Positions 32,726 to 42,484 of a DNA stretch of 64,000 nt are shown piece after piece. Both the position numbers and the translations under genes were made by a program. Within the stretch, counting starts at the first letter, position 1. Every line of letters begins with the position of its first letter. The notes below the pieces were generated by a model. It was not told where the DNA came from. It saw nothing but the letters and a program-made list of their open reading frames with translations, and searched no databases. This DNA comes from Butyrivibrio sp. VCB2006 (lineage in GTDB: Bacteria; Bacillota; Clostridia; Lachnospirales; Lachnospiraceae), in assembly GCF_000420945.1 (NCBI RefSeq), contig NZ_ATVX01000008.1:1-64000 (forward strand), given 5' to 3'.

Positions 32726-33898
32726 TTACCCCATCGTAAACGTGTCACAGTACTTACAATTGCCGCAGAACTTTCTCCCCTTGTACAAAGCTTCCCTGAC
32801 CTTTGTAAACTTAGTTCCATACCAGACGTCCGTAATAGATTCCTTGGTTAAATCTCCCAATGTCCACTTACCAAGGGCATCATTGCAACAAAGAGATACC
32901 TGACCTGTTGGCCTTATTATCATCTGCTTGAATGGTAAAAGACATCTATCATCCGGATATTCCCTTAAATCCTTTCTGTTAGGCGCATCACCGCCACGGG
33001 ATGTAAGTATCTCCTGGGGTTTTCTAAGTACGATAGTCACTTTCTTATTAAGTTCAAGTTCAGGATGAGTCTCACAATATTCAACAATCTCTTTTACCGG
33101 TGTTATCAGCTGAAGCTCCTGATTGTAATTATCGATTATCAATTCATCCAGCACTTCAACCAAAGTCTTGAATTTATCCAAAGTAAAAAGCGTCCCATTG
33201 GTATACATGTGAATTCTGGCCTTTGGCAAATGCTCCCTGACATACCTGTTAAAATCAATTATTCTATCATCAAGTAGCGGCTCATTATTCGAAAAAGTAG
33301 TAATCCTGCCTGAATACTGCAGTTCCTCCAATTGCCTAATAATATCCTTGAACAATTCTTCAGACATAACTGCTTTTTCTCGTGGATCCGAATTCCTATT
33401 AACAGGGCAAAAACTACATATACCATTACATCTGTTGATAGTCTCTATCTCCACATGATTAAACAAAGGCAGATTCTTGTATAGCCTTTCTACCGCCTTA
33501 TTAACTTCTTCTCTGGAAAACTCGAGTTTCTGAGAATCAGACCACTCTTCTTCAGACTTTGCCTCTTTCTGTTGCAAATATGGATTTACAATAAGCTCAT
33601 CAGTCTCATACATCCCATGAACAGGGCTTAGGTAAAAAGAATAATCTTTTACCCCAAGTTCCTCCAGCTGCGCAGCCATGCTCTCAGCATAAAGGCTAGC
33701 AATAATAACTGTATAATTACCATCTTTACACAGTTCTGCTGCCTTTGCCGGAGAAACAATCTCTTTTCCATGATATGTAGTGCCGATTTTCTTACTGTCA
33801 TTATCAATAAAAAAATCCACATTGTCAGAACCATATTGAATTAAAGCATTTTCGCCATAGAAGCCGGCACCAAAAATCAGATATTTAGAAGTAGCCAT
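32726..33898 (-). CDS. Radical SAM/SPASM enzyme with N-terminal Rossmann-like module
   Basis: 390 residues. Residues 5-95 are the Rossmann-like module (YLIFGAGFYGENA, FFIDNDSKKIG, IVSPAKAAEL). Residues 157-164 give the radical SAM cluster motif C-x3-C-x2-C (RCNGICSFCP). The C-terminal SPASM-like region has RPTGQVSLCCND and ends with CGNCKYC, providing ligands for auxiliary Fe-S clusters. Radical SAM enzymes of this kind in glycan clusters may carry out sugar dehydration, epimerisation or other difficult chemistry, but the substrate is not evident. It lies between a methyltransferase and a GT2 gene, all closely packed. Confidence 0.88.
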   Translation of the reverse strand: MATSKYLIFGAGFYGENALIQYGSDNVDFFIDNDSKKIGTTYHGKEIVSPAKAAELCKDGNYTVIIASLYAESMAAQLEELGVKDYSFYLSPVHGMYETDELIVNPYLQQKEAKSEEEWSDSQKLEFSREEVNKAVERLYKNLPLFNHVEIETINRCNGICSFCPVNRNSDPREKAVMSEELFKDIIRQLEELQYSGRITTFSNNEPLLDDRIIDFNRYVREHLPKARIHMYTNGTLFTLDKFKTLVEVLDELIIDNYNQELQLITPVKEIVEYCETHPELELNKKVTIVLRKPQEILTSRGGDAPNRKDLREYPDDRCLLPFKQMIIRPTGQVSLCCNDALGKWTLGDLTKESITDVWYGTKFTKVREALYKGRKFCGNCKYCDTFTMG

Positions 33899-33908
33899 AT
33901 ACTTCCTT

Positions 33909-35135
33909 TCACATAGAACCGTTGAGCCTTAGCTCCGCATCCTTTTCCAGCAACAGTTCAGATAGTAGAGCCAATTCAGCTTTTTCCTTGCTATATTCCT
34001 TGATATTCTCTTCAATATCGCACGTCTTAATTATGTCTACTGTTATATATTTGTTACCCGCATTTATATCATCTGCCGGACTAGTCACTACAGTCTTGGC
34101 AAAAGATCTTATCTCATCTGATACATTTATGGCATTTTCTTTATTCCAAATTACTAGATCATCATTCTCGTAATCAATGTTCCATCTATGAAGTCCAATC
34201 CAGCCCTCGTATACAGCTTCAGACTGACGATGTCTCATATGGAGAACAGCGCCGACTTTCAACACTTTCAGGCACTTGCAAATAGCTCTAAAAGGATCTA
34301 TGCAATGATCCAATGCGTTATTAATAATAATACAATCCGCATAATTATCAGGAAGAAAACAATCCAAAAACTCAAATAAACCATAGCGGCACTTATCAAT
34401 ACTAACATTTTCTTTCGCTGAAAAAACCTTATTAAGCTTATTGTAATAAGCAGCCAGCGGGTCCATCGAAATGAGCTTTATTTCACCATTTTTTGCAAGC
34501 TTACCGTACATAGAAGTCAGTCCACAGCCCAGATCTACAACAATATCCCCTTTTGACAATCTATCTTCAATATCTACTGTGTTTTTATACATTCCGGAAA
34601 AACTCTCATTTTTGATTCTGGAAACATACTCATCATGGGCTGGCCCATGGTTATAGCAGACCCCTTTCCAATAATCAATTTCCGAATCTATATTACCGAC
34701 CCAGTTTCTTAAGCTCTCATCAAAATCAATCTCCCATCTGTATATTCTTTTCTCCCTATAGAAGTCAGTACATTCCATGCATAAACAGTTTTTTATTTCC
34801 GTATATCTTAGTAAATTCTTAATGCACTCCTGTCCTCGATTATTTATCTGCTGAATGAAAGCTAAAATATCGGTCTCATCCTTTAAACTCTCTACCCCGA
34901 TGATAATCGTACATTCCCCGCATTCTAATTCCGCAAAACAATCCGGTGTAACTGTAGGGATGTCATTATATAGCTTCCCGTTTTTATCCTCATCAATATC
35001 GATAAAACAAGCCACATGATATCCAAGGTCTGTCAATATGTTAGCTATGCCTTTACCGCTGTAACCGCACCCCCAAATTACATAGCTATTATTCTTGTTC
35101 AAGGTATTTTCCAGCAATTTCTCATTTTTCATCAT
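33909..35135 (-). CDS. SAM-dependent methyltransferase with N-terminal Rossmann-like module
   Basis: 408 residues. Residues 15-115 are the shared module (SYVIWGCGYSGKGIA, CFIDIDEDKNG, IPTVTPDCF). A class I methyltransferase follows: motif I VVDLGCGLTSMYG near 200, SMDPLAAYY as the acidic SAM-ribose contact, and ADCIIINNALDHCIDP typical of Methyltransf_11. It probably methylates a sugar hydroxyl or amine in the cytoplasm. Four cysteines between the two domains (IKNCLCMECTDF) could hold a metal but may be structural. It overlaps no neighbour but sits 8-10 bp from both. Confidence 0.85.
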   Translation of the reverse strand: MMKNEKLLENTLNKNNSYVIWGCGYSGKGIANILTDLGYHVACFIDIDEDKNGKLYNDIPTVTPDCFAELECGECTIIIGVESLKDETDILAFIQQINNRGQECIKNLLRYTEIKNCLCMECTDFYREKRIYRWEIDFDESLRNWVGNIDSEIDYWKGVCYNHGPAHDEYVSRIKNESFSGMYKNTVDIEDRLSKGDIVVDLGCGLTSMYGKLAKNGEIKLISMDPLAAYYNKLNKVFSAKENVSIDKCRYGLFEFLDCFLPDNYADCIIINNALDHCIDPFRAICKCLKVLKVGAVLHMRHRQSEAVYEGWIGLHRWNIDYENDDLVIWNKENAINVSDEIRSFAKTVVTSPADDINAGNKYITVDIIKTCDIEENIKEYSKEKAELALLSELLLEKDAELRLNGSM

Positions 35136-35143
35136 ATTTACCT

Positions 35144-36232
35144 TTAAGTAAAAATCTCTCTAGCTGACATCATGTTTTGCTGCTTTTTCTTGTTTTCTTC
35201 CCTTGAAGCCCATCCTCCTGCACAGTGATGGATTCCATAGGATGTTTGTTCTACACTCACTTCTCCGGTAAACCAATTTCTTGGAGAAAACGAATCCCTT
35301 GGCAAAAGAACTACTCCTTCCCTGTTCTGATACTTGCCATTGATTTCAAAGCCCATTCTCTCCATGATTTTTCCAATATAGAGAGGCTGAACATCCTTAA
35401 GTGTAAGCTTTTGCCCAGGATCAAATACTCTGTCCTCGTAACCTTTCAAAAACTTGGCTACAACTGCAAACCCCTTCTCTGCTCCGAACGCTGCCAATTC
35501 CACATCTCTAATAGGTCCAAAGCCAGCCACGAATGAAGCTCCAAGCAAAGGATCAATACTCTTAACAAGCTCAAGGTCCAAATCGAAATAAAAGCCTCCG
35601 TACTCATGTACCATGTCAAGTCTTGCATAGTCCGTGACATATGCCCATTTTCTCGCCTTAAATGCTTCATACATATACGGATTCTTAGTCACGTCATAAT
35701 TAGTTGTATTCCACTCTTTTATCTCATAGTCAGGACAATACTTTCTCCAACTCTCCATGCACCTCTTGGAAAGATCATCCTTTTCATCACCACTAAACCA
35801 GAAGCAGTGTATGATTTTGGGAATATTCTGAGTTGAAGGAATATCCATATGTTCACAGGTGTCATCAACATTACTCATAAGCATAGTTGAAAGGCAAAAA
35901 CATGGAACATTCTCAAGCTCTTTCTTATCCTCAAGCTGCCTATACATTTCATAAGCATAGGCATCTGACGCAAGTAAAATTGCTATGTTTTCTAAATTAT
36001 CATTAAGCAAATAATCAGGAGAATGAATGTCTTTCATGCTCTGACCAAGCTGGTACTTTGTGCCATTTTTATTTGGATCATTATCAATGATATAGCTTAC
36101 TTTTTCTTCTAATCCAAGCTCTTTATAATTATCCGAAATAACTTGCATCAAAATTGAAGCTCCAAAAGCAACAATCTTCCTATTACCTAAAGCCGCAGAA
36201 AAGTCTCTAACTCCGCATTTTTTTATAATCAT
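35144..36232 (-). CDS. GT32-type glycosyltransferase with N-terminal Rossmann-like module, second copy
   Basis: 362 residues and the same architecture as the gene ending at 30451: a module (KIVAFGASILMQVI, YIIDNDPNKNGTKY) then GT32 (IPKIIHCFWFSGDE, KYCPDYEIKEWNTTNYD, GFYFDLDLELVKSI with the D-x-D near 219). The glycine motif of the module is degenerate (GASILM instead of GAGxxG), suggesting loss of nucleotide binding in this copy. The closing HHCAGGW matches HHFNGGW of the paralogue. The two probably arose by duplication and may add different sugars. Confidence 0.87.
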   Translation of the reverse strand: MIIKKCGVRDFSAALGNRKIVAFGASILMQVISDNYKELGLEEKVSYIIDNDPNKNGTKYQLGQSMKDIHSPDYLLNDNLENIAILLASDAYAYEMYRQLEDKKELENVPCFCLSTMLMSNVDDTCEHMDIPSTQNIPKIIHCFWFSGDEKDDLSKRCMESWRKYCPDYEIKEWNTTNYDVTKNPYMYEAFKARKWAYVTDYARLDMVHEYGGFYFDLDLELVKSIDPLLGASFVAGFGPIRDVELAAFGAEKGFAVVAKFLKGYEDRVFDPGQKLTLKDVQPLYIGKIMERMGFEINGKYQNREGVVLLPRDSFSPRNWFTGEVSVEQTSYGIHHCAGGWASREENKKKQQNMMSAREIFT

Positions 36233-36272
36233 TGCGTCACCACTCTTTGCCTTATTAGTTCAAAAATTATTT

Positions 36273-37394
36273 TTAAACATTAAGCCCTGTTTGGCTTATA
36301 AAGCTAATGTATTCTTCATCTTCTCTATCAAATTGTGTAAGAATATTATCCCTAAAAGTGTGAAATTTTAAGAAATCTTTCTTTTCTTCTAAACCATATA
36401 CCCTCAATTGCTCTGCTACTTCATCATCATAATTCTCAGTAGAGACAATCACATAAGTAGCCCTATCTTTATCAAAAGGCATTATCGAAATCCCATCAAA
36501 TTCCCGCTTGCTCTTATCTGAATCAAAAATATAGTCTACGCTAATATTGCATTTTCTAAGTATATTTAGATAATATGACGCCCACGCACCTGCCCCCCAG
36601 AGCTGCACAGGACCAATAATCCCTTCATTTTCAAATAATTTCTGAAATGCTATGATACACTTTTCATCAACAAGCATTTTTCTGAAAAAGAAACTCCGCG
36701 CTTTGTCTACCGTTTGCACGACCATATCATCCATGTACGGATCTTTTGAAAGAGTCATATACTTGTTTGAAATGTTATATTCATCTATTTTGCACTGAAT
36801 TGTCGAACTCAATCCCCCGACACTAAAAACACTTACAATCTCATCTACCCATTCAATAGGATATCCATTTAGCATTGCACGACATATCCATTCAAAATCT
36901 GCCGACACTCTATAACTTTCATCAAAGCCGCCAATTGTATCATATAGTGCTTTGGGCACAAAAGTTGCCTGATGAGGATAAAAAATACCATAATACTTTG
37001 ATTTAAAAACAGTATGTGTATTATCAGGAGATAGCTTTTCACCTTGATAAAGCCTTCCAATCAAAATAGTATTCTCATCCACATAGTGCTTCACCATCCT
37101 TGAAAGAGCTGTATTATCAACAAGATAATCATCCCCATTAAGAAACAGGACCAAATCACCAGTGACGTGTCTTAGTCCCTTATTCATAGCTTCATACATT
37201 CCACTATCCGGTTCAGATACATAGTATGCGAGCTTATCTCTATATTTATCTATAATTTGCGCCGTGCCATCCGTAGACGCCCCATCAATAACTATATACT
37301 CATAGGCACAATCTTCCTGAGAAAGAACCGATTTTATGGTTCTTTCTATTGTTGATGCACAGTTATATGTTACAGTTATTATGGAATGCTTCAT
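36273..37394 (-). CDS. GT2 glycosyltransferase with C-terminal Rossmann-like module
   Basis: 373 residues. GT-A domain of the WcaA/PglI-like type: IITVTYNCASTIERTIKSVL, VIDGASTDGTAQII, LFLNGDDYLVDN. The C-terminal module from about 260 reads VQLWGAGAWASYYLN, then YIFDSDKSKREFDGI and YVIVSTENYDDEVAEQL. Cytoplasmic, no membrane span. It belongs to the run of ten module-bearing genes. Donor sugar unknown. Confidence 0.9.
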   Translation of the reverse strand: MKHSIITVTYNCASTIERTIKSVLSQEDCAYEYIVIDGASTDGTAQIIDKYRDKLAYYVSEPDSGMYEAMNKGLRHVTGDLVLFLNGDDYLVDNTALSRMVKHYVDENTILIGRLYQGEKLSPDNTHTVFKSKYYGIFYPHQATFVPKALYDTIGGFDESYRVSADFEWICRAMLNGYPIEWVDEIVSVFSVGGLSSTIQCKIDEYNISNKYMTLSKDPYMDDMVVQTVDKARSFFFRKMLVDEKCIIAFQKLFENEGIIGPVQLWGAGAWASYYLNILRKCNISVDYIFDSDKSKREFDGISIMPFDKDRATYVIVSTENYDDEVAEQLRVYGLEEKKDFLKFHTFRDNILTQFDREDEEYISFISQTGLNV

Positions 37395-37427
37395 CTTAAC
37401 CTCAATAGCAGATCATTTTGAGACTTT

Positions 37428-38681
37428 TTAATTTAAACTCAAAAAGCGCTTAAAATCCCTGGCCGACTCAATATTTTGTACACATATCCGTCCAAAGTTA
37501 TATTCATCCATTTTAGGATCATAGTACTTCCTTGTAACCGCTGCGATTATCTCATACCCTGCTTCTCTAGCGACGCTTATAGTTTTTTCATCATAATCTT
37601 CTATTCCCCCAAATGGAAAAGAGAAGGTAGTTATTACATGCCCAATATAGTTCTCTATTACATGTTTTGACTCCTCAATTTCCCATCGCTGCATTTCTTC
37701 AGGCTCAGCTGAAAGTCTGCTATGAGAAACTGTGTGTCCACCTATCGTAATTACAGCTGCTTTATCCAACATTTTCAGCTCATTCGCTGAAATGGATTTG
37801 TTATCCATTCTTCCTGCCCCATCATCAAGAGTTATTTCACGCAATATGCTTAGTTGTTCATCCCGTTCTTCTGGTAGCATCCGAAGCAAATTTTCCCTGA
37901 TTTTATAGCACGCGCCAACTTTTAATCCCATATCGGTTAAAGCATATTCATCCCCCATAAACAAAATATTATCCGGACATTTTTCATTACTACATATTAT
38001 TCTTTCTATCTCATCCCACCAAAATTCTTTATCACTTCCAATATTTCCTGTGCTCACATAAATCACTGCCGGAATATTATACTTTTCTAAAATAGGTAAA
38101 GCATTCTCATAATTATCTTTATATCCATCATCAAAAGAAATAATTATTCTATCCTTATCAGTACATACAATAATATCGTCTATTGGCACAACCTCAAAAT
38201 GCTCCTTAAGTATCTTCATCTGTAGCTCAAAGCTTTGTGGTGAACATGCGATCCCCCAAATATCTTTTTCTAGCTTCTGTATCCTATGGTATAAAAGAGT
38301 TCTGGTTCTGCCTTTTTGGTGAAAAACCTTATCATAACTATTCATCTGGTCCATTTGAGCTATGACATTTTCATCAACAATCAAATAATCCTTAGCTTCA
38401 ATTTCCTTTAAATGGTTCACAAAAATATCGACCAGAGTCTGATTAACACATATTATTATTCCCGCACCACTTTTAATATTTTCCGCGGCCTCGGAAATCT
38501 CGTAAATAGGCAATTCCAGACATTCTCTTTGCCCATTTTCAATCTTAGAAACGACAAAACCATCAATGGGACACCCATTTTCAGAAAGAAATACACGAGC
38601 TATCTTACCGAATCTTCCCGCTCCATAACAATAGACTACATCATGCCCCTTTACATACTCAATTACATCATTGGAAAGCAT
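37428..38681 (-). CDS. CE4 polysaccharide deacetylase with N-terminal Rossmann-like module
   Basis: Start ATG 38681 (417 aa), preferred over the adjacent TTG; GAGGTG lies ten bases upstream. Residues 12-95 are the shared module (VVYCYGAGRFGKIARV). The NodB-type catalytic domain starts near 160: IIISFDDGYKDNYENA (motif 1 with the catalytic base and a metal Asp), GGHTVSHSRLS (motif 2, two metal histidines), and TFSFPFGGIEDYD (motif 3). It should remove N- or O-acetyl groups from a sugar. No signal peptide is seen, so unlike most CE4 enzymes it would work in the cytoplasm, on a lipid-linked or nucleotide-linked intermediate. Confidence 0.87.
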   Translation of the reverse strand: MLSNDVIEYVKGHDVVYCYGAGRFGKIARVFLSENGCPIDGFVVSKIENGQRECLELPIYEISEAAENIKSGAGIIICVNQTLVDIFVNHLKEIEAKDYLIVDENVIAQMDQMNSYDKVFHQKGRTRTLLYHRIQKLEKDIWGIACSPQSFELQMKILKEHFEVVPIDDIIVCTDKDRIIISFDDGYKDNYENALPILEKYNIPAVIYVSTGNIGSDKEFWWDEIERIICSNEKCPDNILFMGDEYALTDMGLKVGACYKIRENLLRMLPEERDEQLSILREITLDDGAGRMDNKSISANELKMLDKAAVITIGGHTVSHSRLSAEPEEMQRWEIEESKHVIENYIGHVITTFSFPFGGIEDYDEKTISVAREAGYEIIAAVTRKYYDPKMDEYNFGRICVQNIESARDFKRFLSLN

Positions 38682-38690
38682 CAAGTAATT

Positions 38691-39665
38691 TCACCTCTTC
38701 TTGGCAACAACACCTATACATATTGCAAATCCGGAATCAACTCTATTTAATACGTTAATATCAGGTAAATCTTCAATGGCACAGCCCTGAACAAACGCTG
38801 TAGCCGCTACCACATTGCCGTAAGGGATTACTTCGATATTCCCTTCAAAGTTCTCTTGAAATAACCTCTCAACGGCTTTATAAGTAAACCTCCAATAGTC
38901 CCCATAATCATCCATATCCATCCAGCTTACCTGGCTTATGTTTCCTGCAACCGTCGCAAGCATTACCCCACCAGGCTTAAGTAACTGCCAGCTGCCTTTT
39001 ATTGCTTGTTTAACATCATAAATAAAATTAAAAACCTGAGTACATATGAAAACATCATATTTCTCAAAAGGTAATGTTTTTGAATCAGTTAAATTCATTC
39101 CTTTATCATACTCGAGTATATCTCTTTGACAGTCTTCACCCCCAAAGAACCTACTTAAATATTTGTCTTCACCTACTTCAATAGCACTTTTCACATTTTT
39201 AATTCTCGATGCATTATCCGAAAGAAAACTTTCAATGTAATATCTATCTATAGGAAGGCCTCTGTCAAATCCAAATTCAACACTAACTGGCTCTGTAGAC
39301 TGCAAAAACGAATTGCTCGAAACAGGATGCGCTTTCCTAGTTAATAGCTGGTAATCACTGTTTTCAACGTAATAGTAGTCCATTCCTTGCGTTTCCAATG
39401 TAGACTCTATTTCAGTTCTAAAGCACTCGCTAACAGCAACAAGCAAGATTCTCTTCTGCGCCTTATCCTTTGAAATCCACTCCAAAAATGGATATATTTT
39501 AATGCCAGATACTTTATCAGGACCCCCTTGTGCATTATCAGATACCACAAAACAATCGACTGTTTTCCCTAGTGTCATCAGTAAATCGCATAATTTTCGT
39601 CCATAATTACCTGCACCGTATATTATAAAATTCTGATTATTATCTAATATCTCATTAAAGCTCAA
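38691..39665 (-). CDS. Methyltransferase-like protein with N-terminal Rossmann-like module
   Basis: 324 residues from a TTG start preceded by GGGAG. Residues 12-100 are the module (NFIIYGAGNYGRKLCD, CFVVSDNAQGG, ISGIKIYPF-like). The second half resembles a class I methyltransferase (IEVGEDKYLSRFFGG, KYDVFICTQVFNFIYDV, SWQLLKPGGVMLATVAG), although motif I is atypical (VGEDKY instead of D-x-G-x-G), so SAM binding is uncertain. WRFTYKAVERLFQ near the end is common in sugar methyltransferases. Role in glycan modification is inferred from position. Confidence 0.75.
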   Translation of the reverse strand: MSFNEILDNNQNFIIYGAGNYGRKLCDLLMTLGKTVDCFVVSDNAQGGPDKVSGIKIYPFLEWISKDKAQKRILLVAVSECFRTEIESTLETQGMDYYYVENSDYQLLTRKAHPVSSNSFLQSTEPVSVEFGFDRGLPIDRYYIESFLSDNASRIKNVKSAIEVGEDKYLSRFFGGEDCQRDILEYDKGMNLTDSKTLPFEKYDVFICTQVFNFIYDVKQAIKGSWQLLKPGGVMLATVAGNISQVSWMDMDDYGDYWRFTYKAVERLFQENFEGNIEVIPYGNVVAATAFVQGCAIEDLPDINVLNRVDSGFAICIGVVAKKR

Positions 39666-39669
39666 TTAT

Positions 39670-41220
39670 TTACCACTCCCTCGGCCCTAAAATAAAGTAA
39701 TCCGTTCCATATTGCTTCCCTCTACCCTTAAATAGATCAACCACATCTGCTTGGCCATTATAAAGAGATAATATAGCTGCTCCTTCCACATCGCGCCAAT
39801 ACTCTTCGGGTGATATTATTTGGTAATTCTCAAACATTCCTTTTTTATTACTATCAATAACAGCCTTAAGTCTAACTTCAGGCAAAAAAACAGAAATTAT
39901 CTCCAGGACCTTTTTCGCATTATTACCAGCGCCCCATAAATAAAAATGCTTTCCTTTTCCTAAAGAATCTAGAATTGCCTTTTTCCAGTAGCGCAAATAC
40001 CATAGTTTCAGTCTAATCAATTCCTTATCAGAAAAAGTCGTTTCTTTCTTCTTATAGCAATTAATTAGTTCAAAAAACTCTTTTCGAAAATCAGTTATTA
40101 AATATCGCCTATCACAGCATAAACTCTCTTTCGTTGCTTTGTTATATAGTGCAAATAGTCCTTCATAAACCTTTTCTTTTGAATGGATTACTTTTGCAGT
40201 CTCGACTGCTTCCAACGCTATTTTGCCAACTTTTCCGTTTATTACATATTCCTTAGCTTTAATAAGTGCCTTTGCAAAGTCCTCTTTCTCATATCCATCT
40301 GTCAATAACCCATTTTTACCATCAACAACAACTTCGGGAATGCCCGCAACTGGTGTAGAAACAACCAACAATCCATGAGATAGCGCTTCTGAAATAACAT
40401 TGGGATAAGATTCTCTGATGCTTCCACATATTAGTACATCTGAGTTCTTATATACGTTATCAATATCAGAAACAAAGCCATGAAAAATAACTCTGCTCTC
40501 CATATCATTATCAATTACGTATGTTTTACATTCTTTAGCATAATCACTCAGATTATTACCGTATAGCTCCAAAATACCACCGAACCCTGAATCCACAGCT
40601 TCTCTAAATCCCTTTATAACATTTAGCTGATTCTTTCCCTTGTATATATCGCCAACCATAATACATCGAATGTTATTTGGATTTATTCTTCGCCCAGCAT
40701 ATTCGCAATGTTTTACTGCTGTTCTTATACATACGAAGTCAACATTAATTTTTTGTTTCCATTTATCCCCCCAATAATTCGAATCACATGTCATGTATTT
40801 TGGAAAAATATCTGAATAATGCACTTTAAAAAAATCATCAAGAAATGGATAGATATTCATAATATGTGGAAGATTAAGCTCGCGACTAATTAGTTCCACC
40901 AACGGATTAAGTTGAACTGAATGAAGAATATCAGCATTAAGTCCCTTTATTATTTCATAATCCATTTCATAGTTTTCATCGATGCACATCACATCTATAT
41001 CTTCAGGATTATTGGTCACCTGATAAGTCATTCGGTTAGGTATAATTCTGTATTCATCCAACTTTTCTTTAGTTTGTTGTCCCAATCCGTCTCCATGATA
41101 ATCAGAAAAAAATACAACAACACTATGGCCTGCATCTCTCATGATGCATGCCTGCTGTATAAGGGTATTTACTGCCCCTCCATAATATTTTCCGTAATCA
41201 AGAAAATAAATTATTCTCAC
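39670..41220 (-). CDS. GT4 glycosyltransferase with C-terminal Rossmann-like module
   Basis: 516 residues. GTG start at 41220 overlapping the stop of the upstream gene by one base (TAGTG). GT-B fold: N-terminal GGAVNTLIQQACIMRDAGHS, and the GT4 C-terminal signature RESYPNVISEALSHGLLVVS followed by TPVAGIPEVV around 265-295, where E and the following E contact the donor. An extra domain from about 400 is the shared module (HFYLWGAGNNAKKVLEI, KAVIDSNKKGMF, YQIISPEEYW). A retaining transferase using a nucleotide sugar; donor unknown. Confidence 0.9.
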   Translation of the reverse strand: MRIIYFLDYGKYYGGAVNTLIQQACIMRDAGHSVVVFFSDYHGDGLGQQTKEKLDEYRIIPNRMTYQVTNNPEDIDVMCIDENYEMDYEIIKGLNADILHSVQLNPLVELISRELNLPHIMNIYPFLDDFFKVHYSDIFPKYMTCDSNYWGDKWKQKINVDFVCIRTAVKHCEYAGRRINPNNIRCIMVGDIYKGKNQLNVIKGFREAVDSGFGGILELYGNNLSDYAKECKTYVIDNDMESRVIFHGFVSDIDNVYKNSDVLICGSIRESYPNVISEALSHGLLVVSTPVAGIPEVVVDGKNGLLTDGYEKEDFAKALIKAKEYVINGKVGKIALEAVETAKVIHSKEKVYEGLFALYNKATKESLCCDRRYLITDFRKEFFELINCYKKKETTFSDKELIRLKLWYLRYWKKAILDSLGKGKHFYLWGAGNNAKKVLEIISVFLPEVRLKAVIDSNKKGMFENYQIISPEEYWRDVEGAAILSLYNGQADVVDLFKGRGKQYGTDYFILGPREW

Positions 41221-42437
41221 TAAGCCATACTCTCAAAGAATTCATCAATTGATATTAGTTTTTTCGATGTTTTTTCATCAACCATCCTAGCTATTCGCTT
41301 CATGTCATATCCAGGAACAACAATAATGCAATCAGCATTTTCCGGAATATTGTCCGGATGAACACATCGCATTCCTTTTATTTCATCACTTTTAGGATGT
41401 GATTCAATGATAGCCAATACTTCTACAATATTCTCCAACAAATTTAATAATTTGTTACCTATAGCTCCCATTCCCCAAATGCAAGCTTTACTTATCCGAT
41501 GAGTCTCAAACCATTTCTTATAGTCATAGTGTTGTTGCTCTAAATCGAGCCATTTTAACAGCACATTTTTATAGTACAATTCTCTAATAGAAGGCTCTGT
41601 CCATGGATAATAATCAGCAAACACATTTTGGTAATCCGCAATTATTTCCACTTCATCTGGCAATACTATTTCTTTCTTATTCTCATCAACATATATAAAA
41701 TCCGGTTTTTCACCGCCACTATGAATACCTGAGCCATCATATCCAATATTGTCAATAAATGATTTATACGGAGCCAAACATAGCCCTTTTTTCTTTATTA
41801 CAGATAACGCCCAAAAAGAAGCCCATGTATCCACATTTCCCAAAGCATCACCGATTATCATAGGTTCAATATCCTGTCCCCAAATATCCAGCCATTCCTT
41901 TAGTTCCGGATTTTTCTTGATATCTCCAATAAGGCGATAGTCTCTGGAAAAATGTTTCCATCTGTCATTCCACGTGGCCCATCCGCATGAGTTTATTCTT
42001 CCCATAAAGTAAGCGTCACAGCCATTCGATGGAACCATAACAGGTTCTGATGAAGCTCCTATGCAATAAACCTTGGGGTTATTTTTGTATTTTTCTAACG
42101 CCAAAATCATGTATTCCATGAACAACCTATGCGGAACACAATCATCCTCCAGTACAATAACTGCATCGTAGCTTTTAAACGCATGATTAACGCCATCAAT
42201 TATTGAATTTGCTAACCCCTTATTCTTTGTAGCCGTAATTATCTCATGTTCACACCAATCGATTTGAGTGATGACTTTTGTTACCTCATCCCACTCCGAT
42301 AGATTCTTGCCATCTTTATAACCATCATGAAACACGAACAGTTTATCCGGCAACTCGCTGTTTTTTCTTAACGCCTCCAAAACAGCATGCGTATGCTTTG
42401 GTCTATTGAATGTAAATAATACAGTGGCTATTTTCAT
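41220..42437 (-). CDS. GT-A (GNT-I-like) glycosyltransferase with C-terminal Rossmann-like module
   Basis: 405 residues. The N-terminal part resembles GT2/GNT-I-type enzymes: ATVLFTFNRPKHTHAVLEAL, ATKNKGLANSIIDGVNHAF, and VIVLEDDCVPH, where EDD is the metal site. GRINSCGWATWNDRWKHFSR is a conserved block of this bacterial subgroup. The C-terminal 90 residues are the shared module (ACIWGMGAIGNKLLNLL, ENADCIIVVPGYDMKRIAR). It is the first of the ten consecutive module-bearing genes in the direction of transcription. Confidence 0.87.
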   Translation of the reverse strand: MKIATVLFTFNRPKHTHAVLEALRKNSELPDKLFVFHDGYKDGKNLSEWDEVTKVITQIDWCEHEIITATKNKGLANSIIDGVNHAFKSYDAVIVLEDDCVPHRLFMEYMILALEKYKNNPKVYCIGASSEPVMVPSNGCDAYFMGRINSCGWATWNDRWKHFSRDYRLIGDIKKNPELKEWLDIWGQDIEPMIIGDALGNVDTWASFWALSVIKKKGLCLAPYKSFIDNIGYDGSGIHSGGEKPDFIYVDENKKEIVLPDEVEIIADYQNVFADYYPWTEPSIRELYYKNVLLKWLDLEQQHYDYKKWFETHRISKACIWGMGAIGNKLLNLLENIVEVLAIIESHPKSDEIKGMRCVHPDNIPENADCIIVVPGYDMKRIARMVDEKTSKKLISIDEFFESMA

Positions 42438-42484
42438 AATGACTATTCCCGGCCCTTAAACCAATATCCTTAGTATCGTATTTA

